Of a DNA stretch of 64,000 nucleotides, positions 36,506 through 46,272 are shown one piece after another (the stretch's first letter is position 1; the number at the start of each line of letters is the position of its first letter). The notes under the pieces were generated by a model. The model made no database searches. It was not told the DNA's origin and saw only the letters and a program-made list of their open reading frames with translations. This DNA is from CAZTTH01 sp964615975 (GTDB lineage Bacteria > Verrucomicrobiota > Lentisphaeria > JABSQK01 > JAJFLO01). The stretch spans positions 49,547 through 113,546 of the forward strand of contig CAZTTH010000004.1 of the NCBI GenBank assembly GCA_964615975.1, in the 5' to 3' direction. The position numbers and the translations under genes are program-made.

Positions 36506-37280
36506 TTAAGCGTTGTCCGATTTTTAATTGCTCAGGTTTGCTTAGAATGTCATTGTTAGCCTCATAAATCAGGTTCCAATGTCGTTGGTGCCCGAGAAAT
36601 TGCTTGGCAATACTTGTCAGTGTATCTCCTTTTTGCACGGTATAATAGGTCGATGGTGTATGAGGCTGAACAGCAGGAATCTTTGCGGTTTTTTCCTCCA
36701 GTGGTAGTGGAGTCGTATTGCTCAGCGGCTCCACCAGAGTGGGTGATTCAGAAGGTGAAATAATCCCAATTTCACCTTCCAACAATTGTGGAGAATGTGC
36801 GGGTTGTTTGCTGGGATAGGTGATTTCTAAACTTTGAGTCATATCAGTAAGAATTTTAGCTTTAATCGGATTCCCATATACCATATTTAGTTCTTCAAAG
36901 TATTTTTTCTCAGATCTTGTCATCCATTTTTCACCCAGTTCCTTTCCCGTTTGATCTGGAACCAGTTTTAGATAATGACGAAAATAGACGATTGCCTGAG
37001 GATAATCCTGGTGCTGGTCATCATATATCATTGCCAATTGCAGGTAAGCTTTGTACGATTTTGGACTATGGCGCAAGCAATTCTCATACGCGGTGATTGC
37101 GTCTTTGAAACGCCCATTTTGACTTAATTCCATTCCCCGCTGATAAAATGGATTTTCTTCATTCAATAACTGATTTTTTCGTGAACATCCTATCGCAATC
37201 AGAACTAAAAAAGCCATGTACCAATGCCATCGACTTTGATTTTTGCATCTGGTGTAAATGGAAGTTATGTTCCAGCTCAT
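36506..37280 (-). CDS. TPR and LysM lipoprotein, 3' end lost in assembly gap
   Basis: A 258-residue readable part of an envelope lipoprotein. The signal has a lipobox at LIAIGC. Residues about 45-120 form TPR units (FYQRGMELSQNGRFKDAITA, YKAYLQLAMIYDD). A Pro/Ser-rich linker follows, and a C-terminal LysM domain (YYTVQKGDTLTSIAKQFLG, WNLIYEANND, LKIGQRL) that binds glycan such as peptidoglycan. The LysM repeat lacks only its last few residues, so the stop must be just inside the gap. Reading through the N into GDVSS is an artefact. The ATG follows the transferase gene stop by nine bases, so the two form an operon. Confidence 0.82.
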
Positions 37281-37289
37281 GGGATGATC

Positions 37290-37991
37290 CTAACGCTTTT
37301 TATTCCATGCATCCTGATTATACTTGGTTTGGGAAAGTTGGTTCACCTTGATTTGAAAATTACTATCTGGAATATATTCGCTGTAATTCCCTGACAACAA
37401 CCCCTTAAATCCATATATCAAGCTGGTGATAATCGCTTCTCGATCTATCGCGGTATTACATTCCATTAATTGGATGCTGCCTTGATGGAGCAAGCCATTT
37501 TTATTCCGTTTTTGCGCGGCGCCAGCAATTTTTCTTCCCTCATGAATAAGATCATACCGCACCGGGTAATCAAAACAGAGAACTGCATTAGCGGGAAAAT
37601 TCTGCGTTCGGCTAGAAACTAACACCAGATCACTAGCAATATCTACAGTTGAGAGTCCGGAGATGAGGGTGGCGCTGATTTTTTGATACACCTGTGACCG
37701 GGAATATAAATAAAGTGAATGCAATGCCGGTATCGTCAATGAATAGGTAATATCCTGTTGATGCAAAACCATTCCCCCTCCTGTAGGCCGCCGGACTATC
37801 GGGTGATTCGGGAAAGGAACGGCAGAAAACTTTTGAAAATAGCCGATGGATACAGTGACCTTTTGCCACTGATAAAAGCGCAATATGACGTGTTGATGAG
37901 TTTGACAATCATGGAGCAACTGTTCATCAATCGCCATATTCTCTTCAGCGGAATGGAGGCCATCACGCCACAATTTCCAATGTAAATCCAC
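37290..37991 (-). CDS. Lipoate-protein ligase A / LipM-type octanoyltransferase family protein
   Basis: A 233-residue enzyme of the biotin/lipoate ligase fold. The substrate-binding signature RRPTGGGMVLHQQDITYSL is present. A Cys in AVLCFDYPVRYDL followed by GRKIAGAAQKR and LLHQGSIQL matches LipM-type octanoyltransferases, in which a Cys forms the thioester, better than ATP-dependent LplA. It would move octanoate from ACP to a lipoyl domain such as GcvH. I cannot exclude another acyl transfer role. The gene precedes the LysM lipoprotein by nine bases. No lipA is visible in the window. Confidence 0.85.
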   Translation of the reverse strand: MDLHWKLWRDGLHSAEENMAIDEQLLHDCQTHQHVILRFYQWQKVTVSIGYFQKFSAVPFPNHPIVRRPTGGGMVLHQQDITYSLTIPALHSLYLYSRSQVYQKISATLISGLSTVDIASDLVLVSSRTQNFPANAVLCFDYPVRYDLIHEGRKIAGAAQKRNKNGLLHQGSIQLMECNTAIDREAIITSLIYGFKGLLSGNYSEYIPDSNFQIKVNQLSQTKYNQDAWNKKR

Positions 37992-38053
37992 TGTTATGAG
38001 CTAATCGGTTAGAAATAAAGGATTGTCGGCAAGTGAGGCACAGGTTGGAAAAG

Positions 38054-38212
38054 CTAATAAGGAACACCAATCACCTTGTCTTCCCAATCAGCCCGAGTAT
38101 TCCAAGGAATGGTGTCGACATCGGATTTACGCACGCGACTTTGGTCTACGATTTGACAACCAATAGTCACACACATTACTGACAATATGATTATTATTAA
38201 GGCTGGTTTCAT
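38054..38212 (-). CDS. 52-aa small lipoprotein
   Basis: A short ORF beginning MKPALIIIILSVMC with a lipobox at VTIGC (Cys19), giving a mature peptide of 34 residues. The mature part includes the motif IPWNTRADWEDKVIG, which resembles a short motif I have seen in small lipoproteins of PVC bacteria. The Shine-Dalgarno region is weak. It lies between the transferase gene and the coiled-coil gene on the minus strand. Signal, lipobox and mature tail in one frame of 52 codons make chance unlikely; function is unknown. Confidence 0.7.
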   Translation of the reverse strand: MKPALIIIILSVMCVTIGCQIVDQSRVRKSDVDTIPWNTRADWEDKVIGVPY

Positions 38213-38438
38213 TTCGAATCTGTTTTACCGGTATATGCCGCGGTGATGGAATTATAAACTCAATGGACCAGTAATAATGGTGAATTGATTCAACTGCCGG
38301 CTCCAGAAAATGATCCATCCATCACCTGATTAAAATAAATCCATTAACCGGACCGATAGATAGGATGCTTCCATGAATTGAAAAATTACTGCGACGGCAA
38401 ATAAGATAAGTGCCACGAAATTAAGTACGAATGTTAGC

Positions 38439-39659
38439 TTAGAAGATAACACGATCACCCTCTATGATGTTGCCTAATTTATTTTTTTGGAGTATTTCCC
38501 CGACTGCATGATTCTTATATACTTTGGAGACAACTATTTTACAAATATATTCCTGCTCGCGGGCAACGGTCATTTCCAGATTTTCCGGTAAATGATCGTC
38601 AGAACCCAAATCAATGATCACATAATTCCAATCGTAATTGACATCGATTACATGGCCTTCCAGATTTACCAACTGAGTGGTTTGGGTCAAGCTGGTATCA
38701 CCAATCAACTTATTATATTTTTGATTTAATGAGGCATATTCTGCCTCCAGATTGGCAAACTTATTCTCGACCGTCGCCATATTCTCATTCGTTGACTCCA
38801 AGGCGGCTATGGTCTTTTCCAAAGTATCTTTGGTTTCTAAAAATTCGATTTTGTATTTTTCGTAATCCCTGAGTGTCTCATTGATATTGGTAAAATCATT
38901 CAAGAGTGCGGAAATTTCACTGACATAGGCGTTTTCATCCTTCAATTGTTGCACATTGACTTCGAATTGATGCGCATCAATTTTCTGAATCGCCTGCGCC
39001 AGAGTATCCGCATAAATCACTACTCTTTCCTTCATTTTTGTCACATGATAAGCAAAATTGATTAATGATGTCTCATAGGTTTGGGGGTTTGAAATTTGCG
39101 CTCCATCAAGGGGATATCCAATTTTATTTGCCGTTTCCACTAATTTAGCAATAATTGCATCATCACGTTTGCGTATCGCATTCAAACCATCTGCCAGGTT
39201 CTTCCTGGTCGCTTCATAGGTGGTCAAATCCTGTAATTTTTCGTCCTCGATGTTAGGAATATCAAATAGTGTTGCGGTTTCGGATATCGCTGTAGCGAGG
39301 TTATCACGCTGAGTGCAAACATCTGATGCCTGTTTTTTTATTTCTTCGAGATAAGAATCGAATTTGGGGAAGGTCTTTGAAATCGGATCTTCTGAGTCAT
39401 GATAATATGCCCATCCCAATACCCCGCCCGGTAATGGCTGTCCTTCGGACCCGGTAACCGGGTTGAGACTAATCCGTTTGTTATACTCTGTGCCACTATT
39501 GGCATCCAATGTCTTGACCACGGAATATACGGTTTCTGCCAGACTTTCACCGCGTTTTCTAAGTTCGTTGCGGCGTTCATACAATAAATATGAGTAAATT
39601 AATGATACTACCGCTGCAACTAACATTAAAATACTTATGATTCTATTTACCCAAAGCAT
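38439..39659 (-). CDS. Membrane-anchored coiled-coil protein of unknown function
   Basis: A 406-residue protein with an N-terminal membrane helix (IISILMLVAAVVSLIYSYLLY), a long predicted coiled coil from about residue 95 to 335 (repeated ATRKNLADGL, DTLEKTIAALESTNENMATV and similar), and a small beta-rich C-terminal domain containing LEGHVIDVNYDWNYVIIDLGS and ending EGDRVIF. Similar architecture occurs in uncharacterised Lentisphaerota/Kiritimatiellae proteins as I recall, but I cannot assign function. GAGGTG stands ten bases before the ATG. It lies next to a small lipoprotein gene and a prepilin peptidase, consistent with an envelope role. Confidence 0.78.
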   Translation of the reverse strand: MLWVNRIISILMLVAAVVSLIYSYLLYERRNELRKRGESLAETVYSVVKTLDANSGTEYNKRISLNPVTGSEGQPLPGGVLGWAYYHDSEDPISKTFPKFDSYLEEIKKQASDVCTQRDNLATAISETATLFDIPNIEDEKLQDLTTYEATRKNLADGLNAIRKRDDAIIAKLVETANKIGYPLDGAQISNPQTYETSLINFAYHVTKMKERVVIYADTLAQAIQKIDAHQFEVNVQQLKDENAYVSEISALLNDFTNINETLRDYEKYKIEFLETKDTLEKTIAALESTNENMATVENKFANLEAEYASLNQKYNKLIGDTSLTQTTQLVNLEGHVIDVNYDWNYVIIDLGSDDHLPENLEMTVAREQEYICKIVVSKVYKNHAVGEILQKNKLGNIIEGDRVIF

Positions 39660-39846
39660 ATGTCACCTCATGCTGCTGATTATTATACTTGAAACGGGAT
39701 TAAAAGCTGAAAACGAAACGTGCATAAACTAATGAAAAAACAGTTTAATCCATGACCTTATGAATACTGCCTAATTCAAATCATTAACCCTCACTAGTAC
39801 CATTTCTTAATATCCATAACACTTTTTGCTTGTCAAATCATTTTTC

Positions 39847-40791
39847 TTAAGATGGAAAAAGAAACTTCAGCAATCTGTTACCCGCGAAGAGATACGTAAT
39901 CGTGGTAATTGAAATAAAGATGCCATACGGTATATAGCGTGGCGCAGCACGCTGATGACACACGATTTGATATAATCCATGCATTACACCAACTGCCACT
40001 CCTGAAATTGAGGAAAGAAAGAGGATGATCAAAGTTGGCAACGGACCGAGAAAGGCACCAACCATGGCCATTAATTTGATATCCCCCATGCCGATCACTG
40101 GATGAGTTCCTTTTTGTTTCCGGCATGTAAAAGATACCAACAAGTGGGTTAATATACCGATCATCGCCAATAGTCCACCTCCACAAATCATCCCCAAAAT
40201 AATATTGACAATAGCATATAAATGAGGCAATAACTCTTGTCCCCGAAGCAGTGTAAAATAGCTGATTATACGATCGGTAATAAAGGGCTCTGTCATGGAA
40301 TGTTCCCACGCTATGGCAAACATGCTGAAGCGGTGAGTTTCAGGGAAAGCTGTCCCCCACAGAAATGCCAATAGAATACCCGCCAGAGTAATGATATTTG
40401 GTATCAGGCGATAGTTGTAATCCAGCCAGGCGATTACAGACAATGACGTAACCATGTATATATAGGGGACATAAAACGAAAGCGGCAGATTATACCGCCA
40501 GATATAGCGAAAGACTAGAATAAATACAACTGCGGTCAGCGCTTCTATAAGGACATAGCGACATGAAATCGACTTCTGACAATGACGGCATTTTCCCCTC
40601 AGAATCACCCAGCTTAAGATGGGAATATTGTCATACCAGGGGATTGGATGAGCGCATGCCGGACAGGCAGATGGGGGGGAGACAATTGATTTTTTTTGGG
40701 GCAGTCGCCAGATACAGACATTGAGGAAACTCCCGACGCAACCACCAACGATAAATGCCATGACATTAAAGAATAGATTTAATGAAATCAT
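39847..40791 (-). CDS. Type IV prepilin peptidase (A24 family)
   Basis: A 314-residue polytopic aspartic peptidase that cleaves and N-methylates type IV prepilins and type II secretion pseudopilins. The N-terminal methyltransferase-associated part has GSFLNVCIWRLP, a four-Cys zinc site (CPAC-x-HPIPWYDN, CRHCQK-SISCRY) and the aspartates: Asp in DYNYRLIP and in GMGDIKLMAMVGAFLG. Several membrane helices separate these motifs. No pilin or pseudopilin gene is adjacent in the window. Confidence 0.94.
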   Translation of the reverse strand: MISLNLFFNVMAFIVGGCVGSFLNVCIWRLPQKKSIVSPPSACPACAHPIPWYDNIPILSWVILRGKCRHCQKSISCRYVLIEALTAVVFILVFRYIWRYNLPLSFYVPYIYMVTSLSVIAWLDYNYRLIPNIITLAGILLAFLWGTAFPETHRFSMFAIAWEHSMTEPFITDRIISYFTLLRGQELLPHLYAIVNIILGMICGGGLLAMIGILTHLLVSFTCRKQKGTHPVIGMGDIKLMAMVGAFLGPLPTLIILFLSSISGVAVGVMHGLYQIVCHQRAAPRYIPYGIFISITTITYLFAGNRLLKFLFPS

Positions 40792-40874
40792 GATGGTTTG
40801 TTGGTGTAATGGTTGATTATTGTTGTTCAGAATCAGTCAGTCGCGGATTAATGTGTGACATTTCTCCGCAACCA

Positions 40875-41840
40875 TTATTCCCCGCCATTCAGAATGCCTG
40901 ACTGACTGGTATCGGAATCGGGTTCATTATTAATGATGGTGGAGTCAAGATATTCTCGCTTGCTCAACACCCGAGCAGAAGGAACGACCCTCGCCGCTGA
41001 ATCAAGATGAAGATGCTGATCATCAAAAAAAATATGTGCCTTGAAGGCCTGCAGCATAGAATGTTTGGAAATACCACCGAGGAAAAACGCCTCATCGACC
41101 CGCACATTCCAAGCACGCAAAGTGCGGATTACCCGCTCATGCGCCGGACTATTGCGGGAGGTGACGATGGCGATGCGAATGGGAGGTGGATCAATTTTCA
41201 GGTGAGACTGAATATACGACAGGGTTTTCAATAATTTGGCAAATGGACCTTCCTGCAACGGTTTATAAGCATTTTCTTTTTCATGCTCGATAAAGGCTGC
41301 GACTCCCTGTTCCTTGTAGATTTGTTCTGACTCTCCAGAAAATATGACCGCGTCTGCATCGAAGGCAATGCGAATTTGATTGGTCTCGGGTGAAAAATTA
41401 TCCGGAGGATCATAAATCAGTGCTGCGGCAAATCCAGCATCAATGCAGGCTTGCACGTTGACTTCAGATTTTGATAAATATAAGTCGACCTTGAATGATG
41501 CCAGATAATGAGTCAATGCCGCTCCCGAAGAAAAGGCTGCACGGGTGATATCCAAGTCGTAATTGCGAATCGAGTTAAATACTCGCAACCCGGTGTCGGG
41601 GCTGTTCTTTGACATGACAATAACCTCTACCAGGCGTTGCGGTTGCAAACTGTTCAAGCGTAATAAAGCCTTGATCAATGGAAAGGCAGTCCCAGGCTTC
41701 AACAAGTCATCCTCATGTTCGAGTTGAAATTTGGTGTAGGCTTCAATGCCTTTTTTTTCAAAAATGGTATTTTCGTCTTCCAGGTTAAAAAGCGAACGGG
41801 CGGAAATCCCGATAACCAGGCTGGCAGTAATCTCTTCCAT
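40875..41840 (-). CDS. Cytosolic 5'-nucleotidase (cN-I/NT5C1 family)
   Basis: A 321-residue HAD-superfamily 5'-nucleotidase of the cN-I type. Recognisable features are the N-terminal VIGISARSLFNLEDEN, the VIVMSKNSP pattern, RIAFDADAVIFSGESE carrying the catalytic Asp pair, VTSRNSPAHERVIRTL and HIFFDDQHLHLD near the C-terminus. It dephosphorylates nucleoside monophosphates such as AMP. No membrane or signal segment is visible. The ATG has no clear ribosome-binding site. It is transcribed alone and divergent from the tRNA gene. Confidence 0.88.
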   Translation of the reverse strand: MEEITASLVIGISARSLFNLEDENTIFEKKGIEAYTKFQLEHEDDLLKPGTAFPLIKALLRLNSLQPQRLVEVIVMSKNSPDTGLRVFNSIRNYDLDITRAAFSSGAALTHYLASFKVDLYLSKSEVNVQACIDAGFAAALIYDPPDNFSPETNQIRIAFDADAVIFSGESEQIYKEQGVAAFIEHEKENAYKPLQEGPFAKLLKTLSYIQSHLKIDPPPIRIAIVTSRNSPAHERVIRTLRAWNVRVDEAFFLGGISKHSMLQAFKAHIFFDDQHLHLDSAARVVPSARVLSKREYLDSTIINNEPDSDTSQSGILNGGE

Positions 41841-42030
41841 AATATGTTTTCAATCGATTATTACTCTCTGAACATTTTCTGTTATAGTTCCATCAAATCT
41901 ACGTAAATAATTGTCCTTAATGGAGAATTCGATTCCCCGTTAATTTCTCTATCCGGAGATTGCGATCAACTTTAATATACTCTACATTGACCTCGTCATA
42001 TCCCGATAAAATTGTTTATTGTTCACCTTT

Positions 42031-42106
42031 GTCCCCATCGTCTAGAGGCCTAGGACACCGGGTTCTCATCCCGGCAACACCGGTTCGAATCCGGTTGGGG
42101 ATGCCA
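42031..42106 (+). tRNA. tRNA-Glu (anticodon CTC)
   Basis: The 76-base sequence folds into a full cloverleaf with an encoded CCA. Acceptor GTCCCCA pairs with TGGGGAT; the D arm is TCGTCTAGAGGCCTAGGA; the anticodon stem CCGGG/CCCGG encloses TTCTCAT with anticodon CTC at 42065-42067; the T stem ACCGG/CCGGT encloses TTCGAAT. The tRNA decodes GAG. The G1 opposite U72 is a minor oddity. The ABC ATPase gene starts 15 bases downstream. Confidence 0.95.
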
Positions 42107-42121
42107 GCCTGCTTACCATTT

Positions 42122-44026
42122 ATGAATGACTTCGAGCCGCAATTGGCAGTCGAAAATCTCAATGTCACTTACAAGTCCATACAAGGCATGATGCCAGCAG
42201 TTCGAAATGTTTCCTTTAAATTGCAACAGGGGGAGATTTTAGCGCTGGTCGGCGAGAGTGGTTCGGGGAAATCCACCATTGCCTTGAGTGTGCTGGGATT
42301 ATTACCATCACGGGATGCATTGACTACCGGACGCATCATGTATCGCGGGCGAAATTTGTTGGCGATGAGCAATCGGGAATTGCAGACACTGCGGGGAAAT
42401 AAACTGGCTTTGATTTTTCAGGATCCCATGACTAGCCTTAATCCCTATTTATCCATTGGATTGCAAATCGCCGAGCCAATAAACAAACATCTTAATCTTT
42501 CCTGGCGAGATGCATATCAAAAATCTGTGGATATCCTTGAAAACATTGGCATAACGGATGCCGCGCGGCGGCGCAAGTATTATCCACATGAATTTTCCGG
42601 CGGGATGCGCCAACGCTGCCTGATTGCCGCTGCCCTGGCATGTTCACCTGAAATCATTATTGCAGATGAACCCACCACCGCTTTGGATGTAACGGTGCAA
42701 GCACAAATCATCAACCTGCTTCGCGATGAACAAAAAAGCCGCCAGCTTAGTATGCTCCTGATCACCCACGATCTCGGTATCGTCGCTCAAGTGTGTGATC
42801 GGGTGATGATCATGTACGCGGGAAAAATCGTTGAAGAAGGAACGGTGAAGGAAATCTTTTCACATCCGTGTCACCCCTACACCCGGGCATTATTGAAATC
42901 ACTTCCCAGGATCGATGGCAAGGAAGATACGCTTTATCATCTGCCGGGACACCCTCCGATGCTTAATCAATTGCATCCATCCTCATGTGATTTTGCCCCC
43001 CGCTGTGAAGCCGTTCAGACTCGCTGCCGGAATGAGGCGCCTGCCCTGCAGTATGACGCCCAAGGACGCAAGCATAGCTGCCATTTCTCATGGGATTGGG
43101 ACCGCAGCGTTGCTAACTGTGACAGCACCGCTAGGTTTGCTGCAACTTCTCCGCTTCAAGTGCGGGTTGAATCCCCAGGCGATCCCATCATTCAGCCTGC
43201 GTTTCTCAGCATCAAGGATTTGACGGTAAGTTATAAACGAGCCAGTTCATTCTCACAGCTATGGCGGACATCATTATTTACTGCAATATCCAATATCGAC
43301 CTGGAGATGCATCGGGGAGAAGTTCTTGGACTCGCTGGTGAAAGCGGTTGTGGTAAGTCAACCCTGGCACGAACCATAATGGGATTAATATCGCCATCAG
43401 CTGGAACAATATTATATGATGGGGTGGACATGACTCGTCTTCATCGATGTCAACGCCACACTTATAAGATGAAAATGCAATTAATCTTTCAGGATCCTTA
43501 TGCCAGCCTCAATCCTCGCTTTCGCGCTGTCGATATTATCGCGGAACCAATTGTTAACTTCGCGCTTGCCGACCGTCGTAATGCCCGCATCGAAGCACAG
43601 CGCCTGATGGAATTGGTGGGACTTAGTACCTCATGGTGTGATCGCTATCCCCATGAATTCTCCGGTGGTCAACGACAGCGTTTGGGAATTGCGCGCGCCC
43701 TGGCTAGTCGTCCGGAATTGCTTATATGTGATGAACCTGTCAGCAGTCTCGATGTTTCCATCCAGGCCCAGATTATTAACTTGTTACTTCAGTTACAAAA
43801 CGAATTAAATCTGACCATGTTGTTTATCTCTCATGACCTCAGTGTACTCCGTTATCTGTCTGACCGGTTGGTTGTCATGAGGCAGGGAAGAATCGTTGAA
43901 TCCGGCACAACCGATGAAGTCTTTACCCGCCCTCAACATCCTTACACACAAAATTTATTACGTTCTATTCCGATTCCTGATCCCGAAATAAAATCTATCT
44001 CTATGATTGATTGTAAGCTAAATTAA
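42122..44026 (+). CDS. Double-domain ABC transporter ATPase (dipeptide/oligopeptide type)
   Basis: A 634-residue fused ATPase with two complete ABC domains of the Opp/Dpp/Nik class. Domain one has LVGESGSGKST, the EFSGGMRQR signature and IIADEPTTALDV; the oligopeptide-type C-terminal Cys cluster (CDFAPRCE, CRNEAPAL, CHFSW) follows. Domain two has GLAGESGCGKST, EFSGGQRQR and LLICDEPVSSLDV. Such fusions normally power peptide or nickel importers with two permeases and a binding protein; none is found nearby. The frame is open back to 41960, across the tRNA; I chose the ATG at 42122 so as not to overlap it. Confidence 0.93.
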   Translation: MNDFEPQLAVENLNVTYKSIQGMMPAVRNVSFKLQQGEILALVGESGSGKSTIALSVLGLLPSRDALTTGRIMYRGRNLLAMSNRELQTLRGNKLALIFQDPMTSLNPYLSIGLQIAEPINKHLNLSWRDAYQKSVDILENIGITDAARRRKYYPHEFSGGMRQRCLIAAALACSPEIIIADEPTTALDVTVQAQIINLLRDEQKSRQLSMLLITHDLGIVAQVCDRVMIMYAGKIVEEGTVKEIFSHPCHPYTRALLKSLPRIDGKEDTLYHLPGHPPMLNQLHPSSCDFAPRCEAVQTRCRNEAPALQYDAQGRKHSCHFSWDWDRSVANCDSTARFAATSPLQVRVESPGDPIIQPAFLSIKDLTVSYKRASSFSQLWRTSLFTAISNIDLEMHRGEVLGLAGESGCGKSTLARTIMGLISPSAGTILYDGVDMTRLHRCQRHTYKMKMQLIFQDPYASLNPRFRAVDIIAEPIVNFALADRRNARIEAQRLMELVGLSTSWCDRYPHEFSGGQRQRLGIARALASRPELLICDEPVSSLDVSIQAQIINLLLQLQNELNLTMLFISHDLSVLRYLSDRLVVMRQGRIVESGTTDEVFTRPQHPYTQNLLRSIPIPDPEIKSISMIDCKLN

Positions 44027-44138
44027 GTGGTTATTAGTCTCATGGAGATAGCGCAATGCGGAGATGATTTGTGTCATCGAAATGATTAAACTGTGTAGAA
44101 AGAAATTATTCCAATAAAGCGTATTCAAGAAGATCTCA

Positions 44139-45712
44139 GTGTTACAAAAAGCTTTTAATCGCGCCATGGCACAACTCCATAAAAATTATTTCTTTTGCGG
44201 TATAGGGGGGAGCGGCATGAGCGCGATCGCGCAGATTTTAAGACATCGCGGACATCGGGTTATGGGTTCCGATCGCAATTATGATCAGGGTGTTAATTTG
44301 TCCCTTTATCACCAGCTCCTCGCCCAGGGGATTGAATTGTTTCCCCAGGATGGCTCGGGGATGGATCAGGCAGTGGATGAACTGGTGGTGTCGACGGCTA
44401 TCGAGAACCACATACCAGAAGTGCAACACGCCCTGACACGTCAAGTTCCCATAAAGAAACGCGCGGAAGTTTTAGCTGACATTTTTAATCCGACTTATGG
44501 GTTTGCGATTGGCGGCACCAGCGGCAAATCAACCGTGACCGGGATGATCGGCCATATCCTGTCGGTCGCAGGTCGCAATCCCACCATCATTAACGGCGGG
44601 ATCATGGAAAATTTTGTTGGTCATAACTATCTTGGCAATGCCGTTTGTGGCGGTAGTGAGATCACGGTTATCGAAGCGGATGAAAGCGATGGCACCATCG
44701 ATTATTATCATCCAGAAATTGCCGTGGTGACCAATATTTCCCGCGATCATAAGCCATTACACGAGTTGCATCGACTTTTTTCCAGCTATTTGGCCCGAAC
44801 ACGGGATAAGCGCATCATCAATCTCGATTGCCCTGAATCGATCAGGCTGCTTGACGAATATCCGGATGCAATTACGATTTCATTAATCAATCCCGCAGCT
44901 CGGTATATTGCCACTGATCTTCACATTAACACCGCTGGCATCGGCTTTAAGCTGGGTGAGATTTCCGCTCAGCTGCCCATGCACGGCAAACACAATGCCT
45001 ACAATGCACTTGCCGCCATTGCCGCCTGCGCCCAAACCGGAATACCGCTCTCAGCCTGCACTTCGGCATTAGCCGGATTTCACGGTATCCGTCGGCGGTT
45101 GCAGGTGGTGGGAGACATCCGGGGAATAAGGGTGGTTGATGATTTTGCCCACAATCCCGATAAGATCAGCGCCACCCTGGGAGCCCTGCGGGTCATTGCT
45201 AAACGTTTATTGGTAATTTATCAGCCGCATGGATATGGGCCAACGAAATTCAACCGTGATGGGATCATAACCACATTCAGCATGCTGTTAACTCCGGATG
45301 ACTGCCTCGCCATGCCCGAAATCTTTTACGCCGGCGGAACTGCTGATAAAAGCATTTCATCGCAAGATTTGATTAATGGCATTGCCGCTCATGGCTTGAA
45401 TGCGCGATATATTCCGGATCGAGATATGATAACTGAGTGGNNNNNNNNNNNNNNNNNNNNNNNNNNNNNNNNNNNNNNNNNNNNNNNNNNNNNNNNNNNN
45501 NNNNNNNNNNNNNNNNNNNNNNNNNNNNNNNNNNNNNNNNCGCTCATGGCTTGAATGCGCGATATATTCCGGATCGAGATATGATAACTGAGTGGTTGGG
45601 AAACGAAGCCCGCAGGGATGATATCATTGTCGTCATGGGCGCTCGCGATGACACCCTCACTGAATGGGCGAAAGCGATCGTTGATTATTTGACACTGAAA
45701 TCCGCCAGGTGA
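44139..45712 (+). CDS. MurC/Mpl-family Mur ligase, interrupted by an artificial gap
   Basis: A Mur ligase that adds an amino acid or peptide to UDP-N-acetylmuramate. It has the N-terminal FCGIGGSGMSAIAQILRHRG dinucleotide-like fold, GTSGKST (P-loop), EADESDGT, HNAYNALAA and VVDDFAHNPDKISATLG. The DDFAHNP motif is closer to Mpl-type than to the DDYGHHP of MurC; alanine addition or murein-tripeptide recycling cannot be separated by eye. The 100 N at 45441-45540 are preceded and followed by the same 55 bases. Collapsing the duplicate joins residue 434 (..ITEW) to LGNEARRDDIIVVMG and gives an intact protein of 472 residues. The start is a GTG, with an ATG at 44166 as alternative. Confidence 0.85.
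45386..45595. repeat. 55-bp direct duplication around a gap (assembly artefact)
   Basis: Bases 45386-45440 and 45541-45595 are identical over 55 positions and abut the two ends of the N run. The simplest explanation is two contigs whose overlapping ends were scaffolded without merging. Confidence 0.95.
45441..45540. other. 100-N assembly gap that probably does not exist
   Basis: Exactly 100 N inside the Mur ligase gene. Because the flanks carry the same 55 bases and removing the gap plus one copy restores a continuous conserved frame, no sequence is likely to be missing here. Confidence 0.9.
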
Positions 45713-45866
45713 TTAGGCTTTTGATATTTGTTCTATATCAAGTATCAAATAGCAAATTTATGAGCAAAGATTAAAACAGCGAAAATCTTCAGGAAATCGT
45801 ACTTCTTCACCCAGGCAAACAGGGTAAAAGAATTCAAGATTAATTTAATTGCGATACTTGGTTCTT

Positions 45867-46229
45867 ATGGATAAAATCATTATAGAGAAAATGCGGATAA
45901 ACACAATCATTGGCATTCATCCTCATGAGCGCAAAAAGAAGCAGGAAGTTTTCGTGACCCTGGTTCTCTCCACCGATATTCGCATGGCGGCGCTCACCGA
46001 TGATCTCGCACATGGGGTTGACTACGAAGCGATTAAAAACCGGGTATTTCTCTATGTCGAGGCATCGGGATGTTATCTGTTGGAGAAATTGACTGTGGAT
46101 ATCGCCAGTCTGGTGCTCATGGAATTTCCCGCAATCGATAAGATTCTGGTGCGGGTTGATAAACCTGCCGCATTGTCACAAACGCAACAGGTAAGTGTCG
46201 AGATCGATCGGTCAAGGGAGGAATGTTAG
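45867..46229 (+). CDS. folB: Dihydroneopterin aldolase (FolB)
   Basis: A 120-residue enzyme of the tunnel fold that converts 7,8-dihydroneopterin to 6-hydroxymethyl-dihydropterin in folate synthesis. The typical opening MDKIIIEKMRINTIIGIHPH is followed by ERKKKQEVFVTLVLSTD, the substrate-facing VDYEAI and LLEKLTVDIA, and VRVDKPAAL near the end. A TTG at 45849 is in frame, but the ATG at 45867 gives the normal FolB length. It stands between the Mur ligase and the convergent O-antigen-ligase-like gene. Confidence 0.9.
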   Translation: MDKIIIEKMRINTIIGIHPHERKKKQEVFVTLVLSTDIRMAALTDDLAHGVDYEAIKNRVFLYVEASGCYLLEKLTVDIASLVLMEFPAIDKILVRVDKPAALSQTQQVSVEIDRSREEC

Positions 46230-46272
46230 CAACCGGCGGAATGGGGTGGTGCAACACCTTTTGGTTCAGTCA

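Noticed and set aside
38127..38318. A 63-codon minus-strand frame near the small lipoprotein
   Set aside because: It overlaps the lipoprotein in another frame and lacks signal or ribosome-binding site.
41960..42121. N-terminal extension of the ABC ATPase
   Set aside because: This would translate the tRNA-Glu gene; the conserved ABC sequence begins after ATG 42122.
45437..45712. A second ORF after the gap in the Mur ligase
   Set aside because: It is the C-terminus of the same gene, separated only by the artificial gap and duplicated 55 bases.
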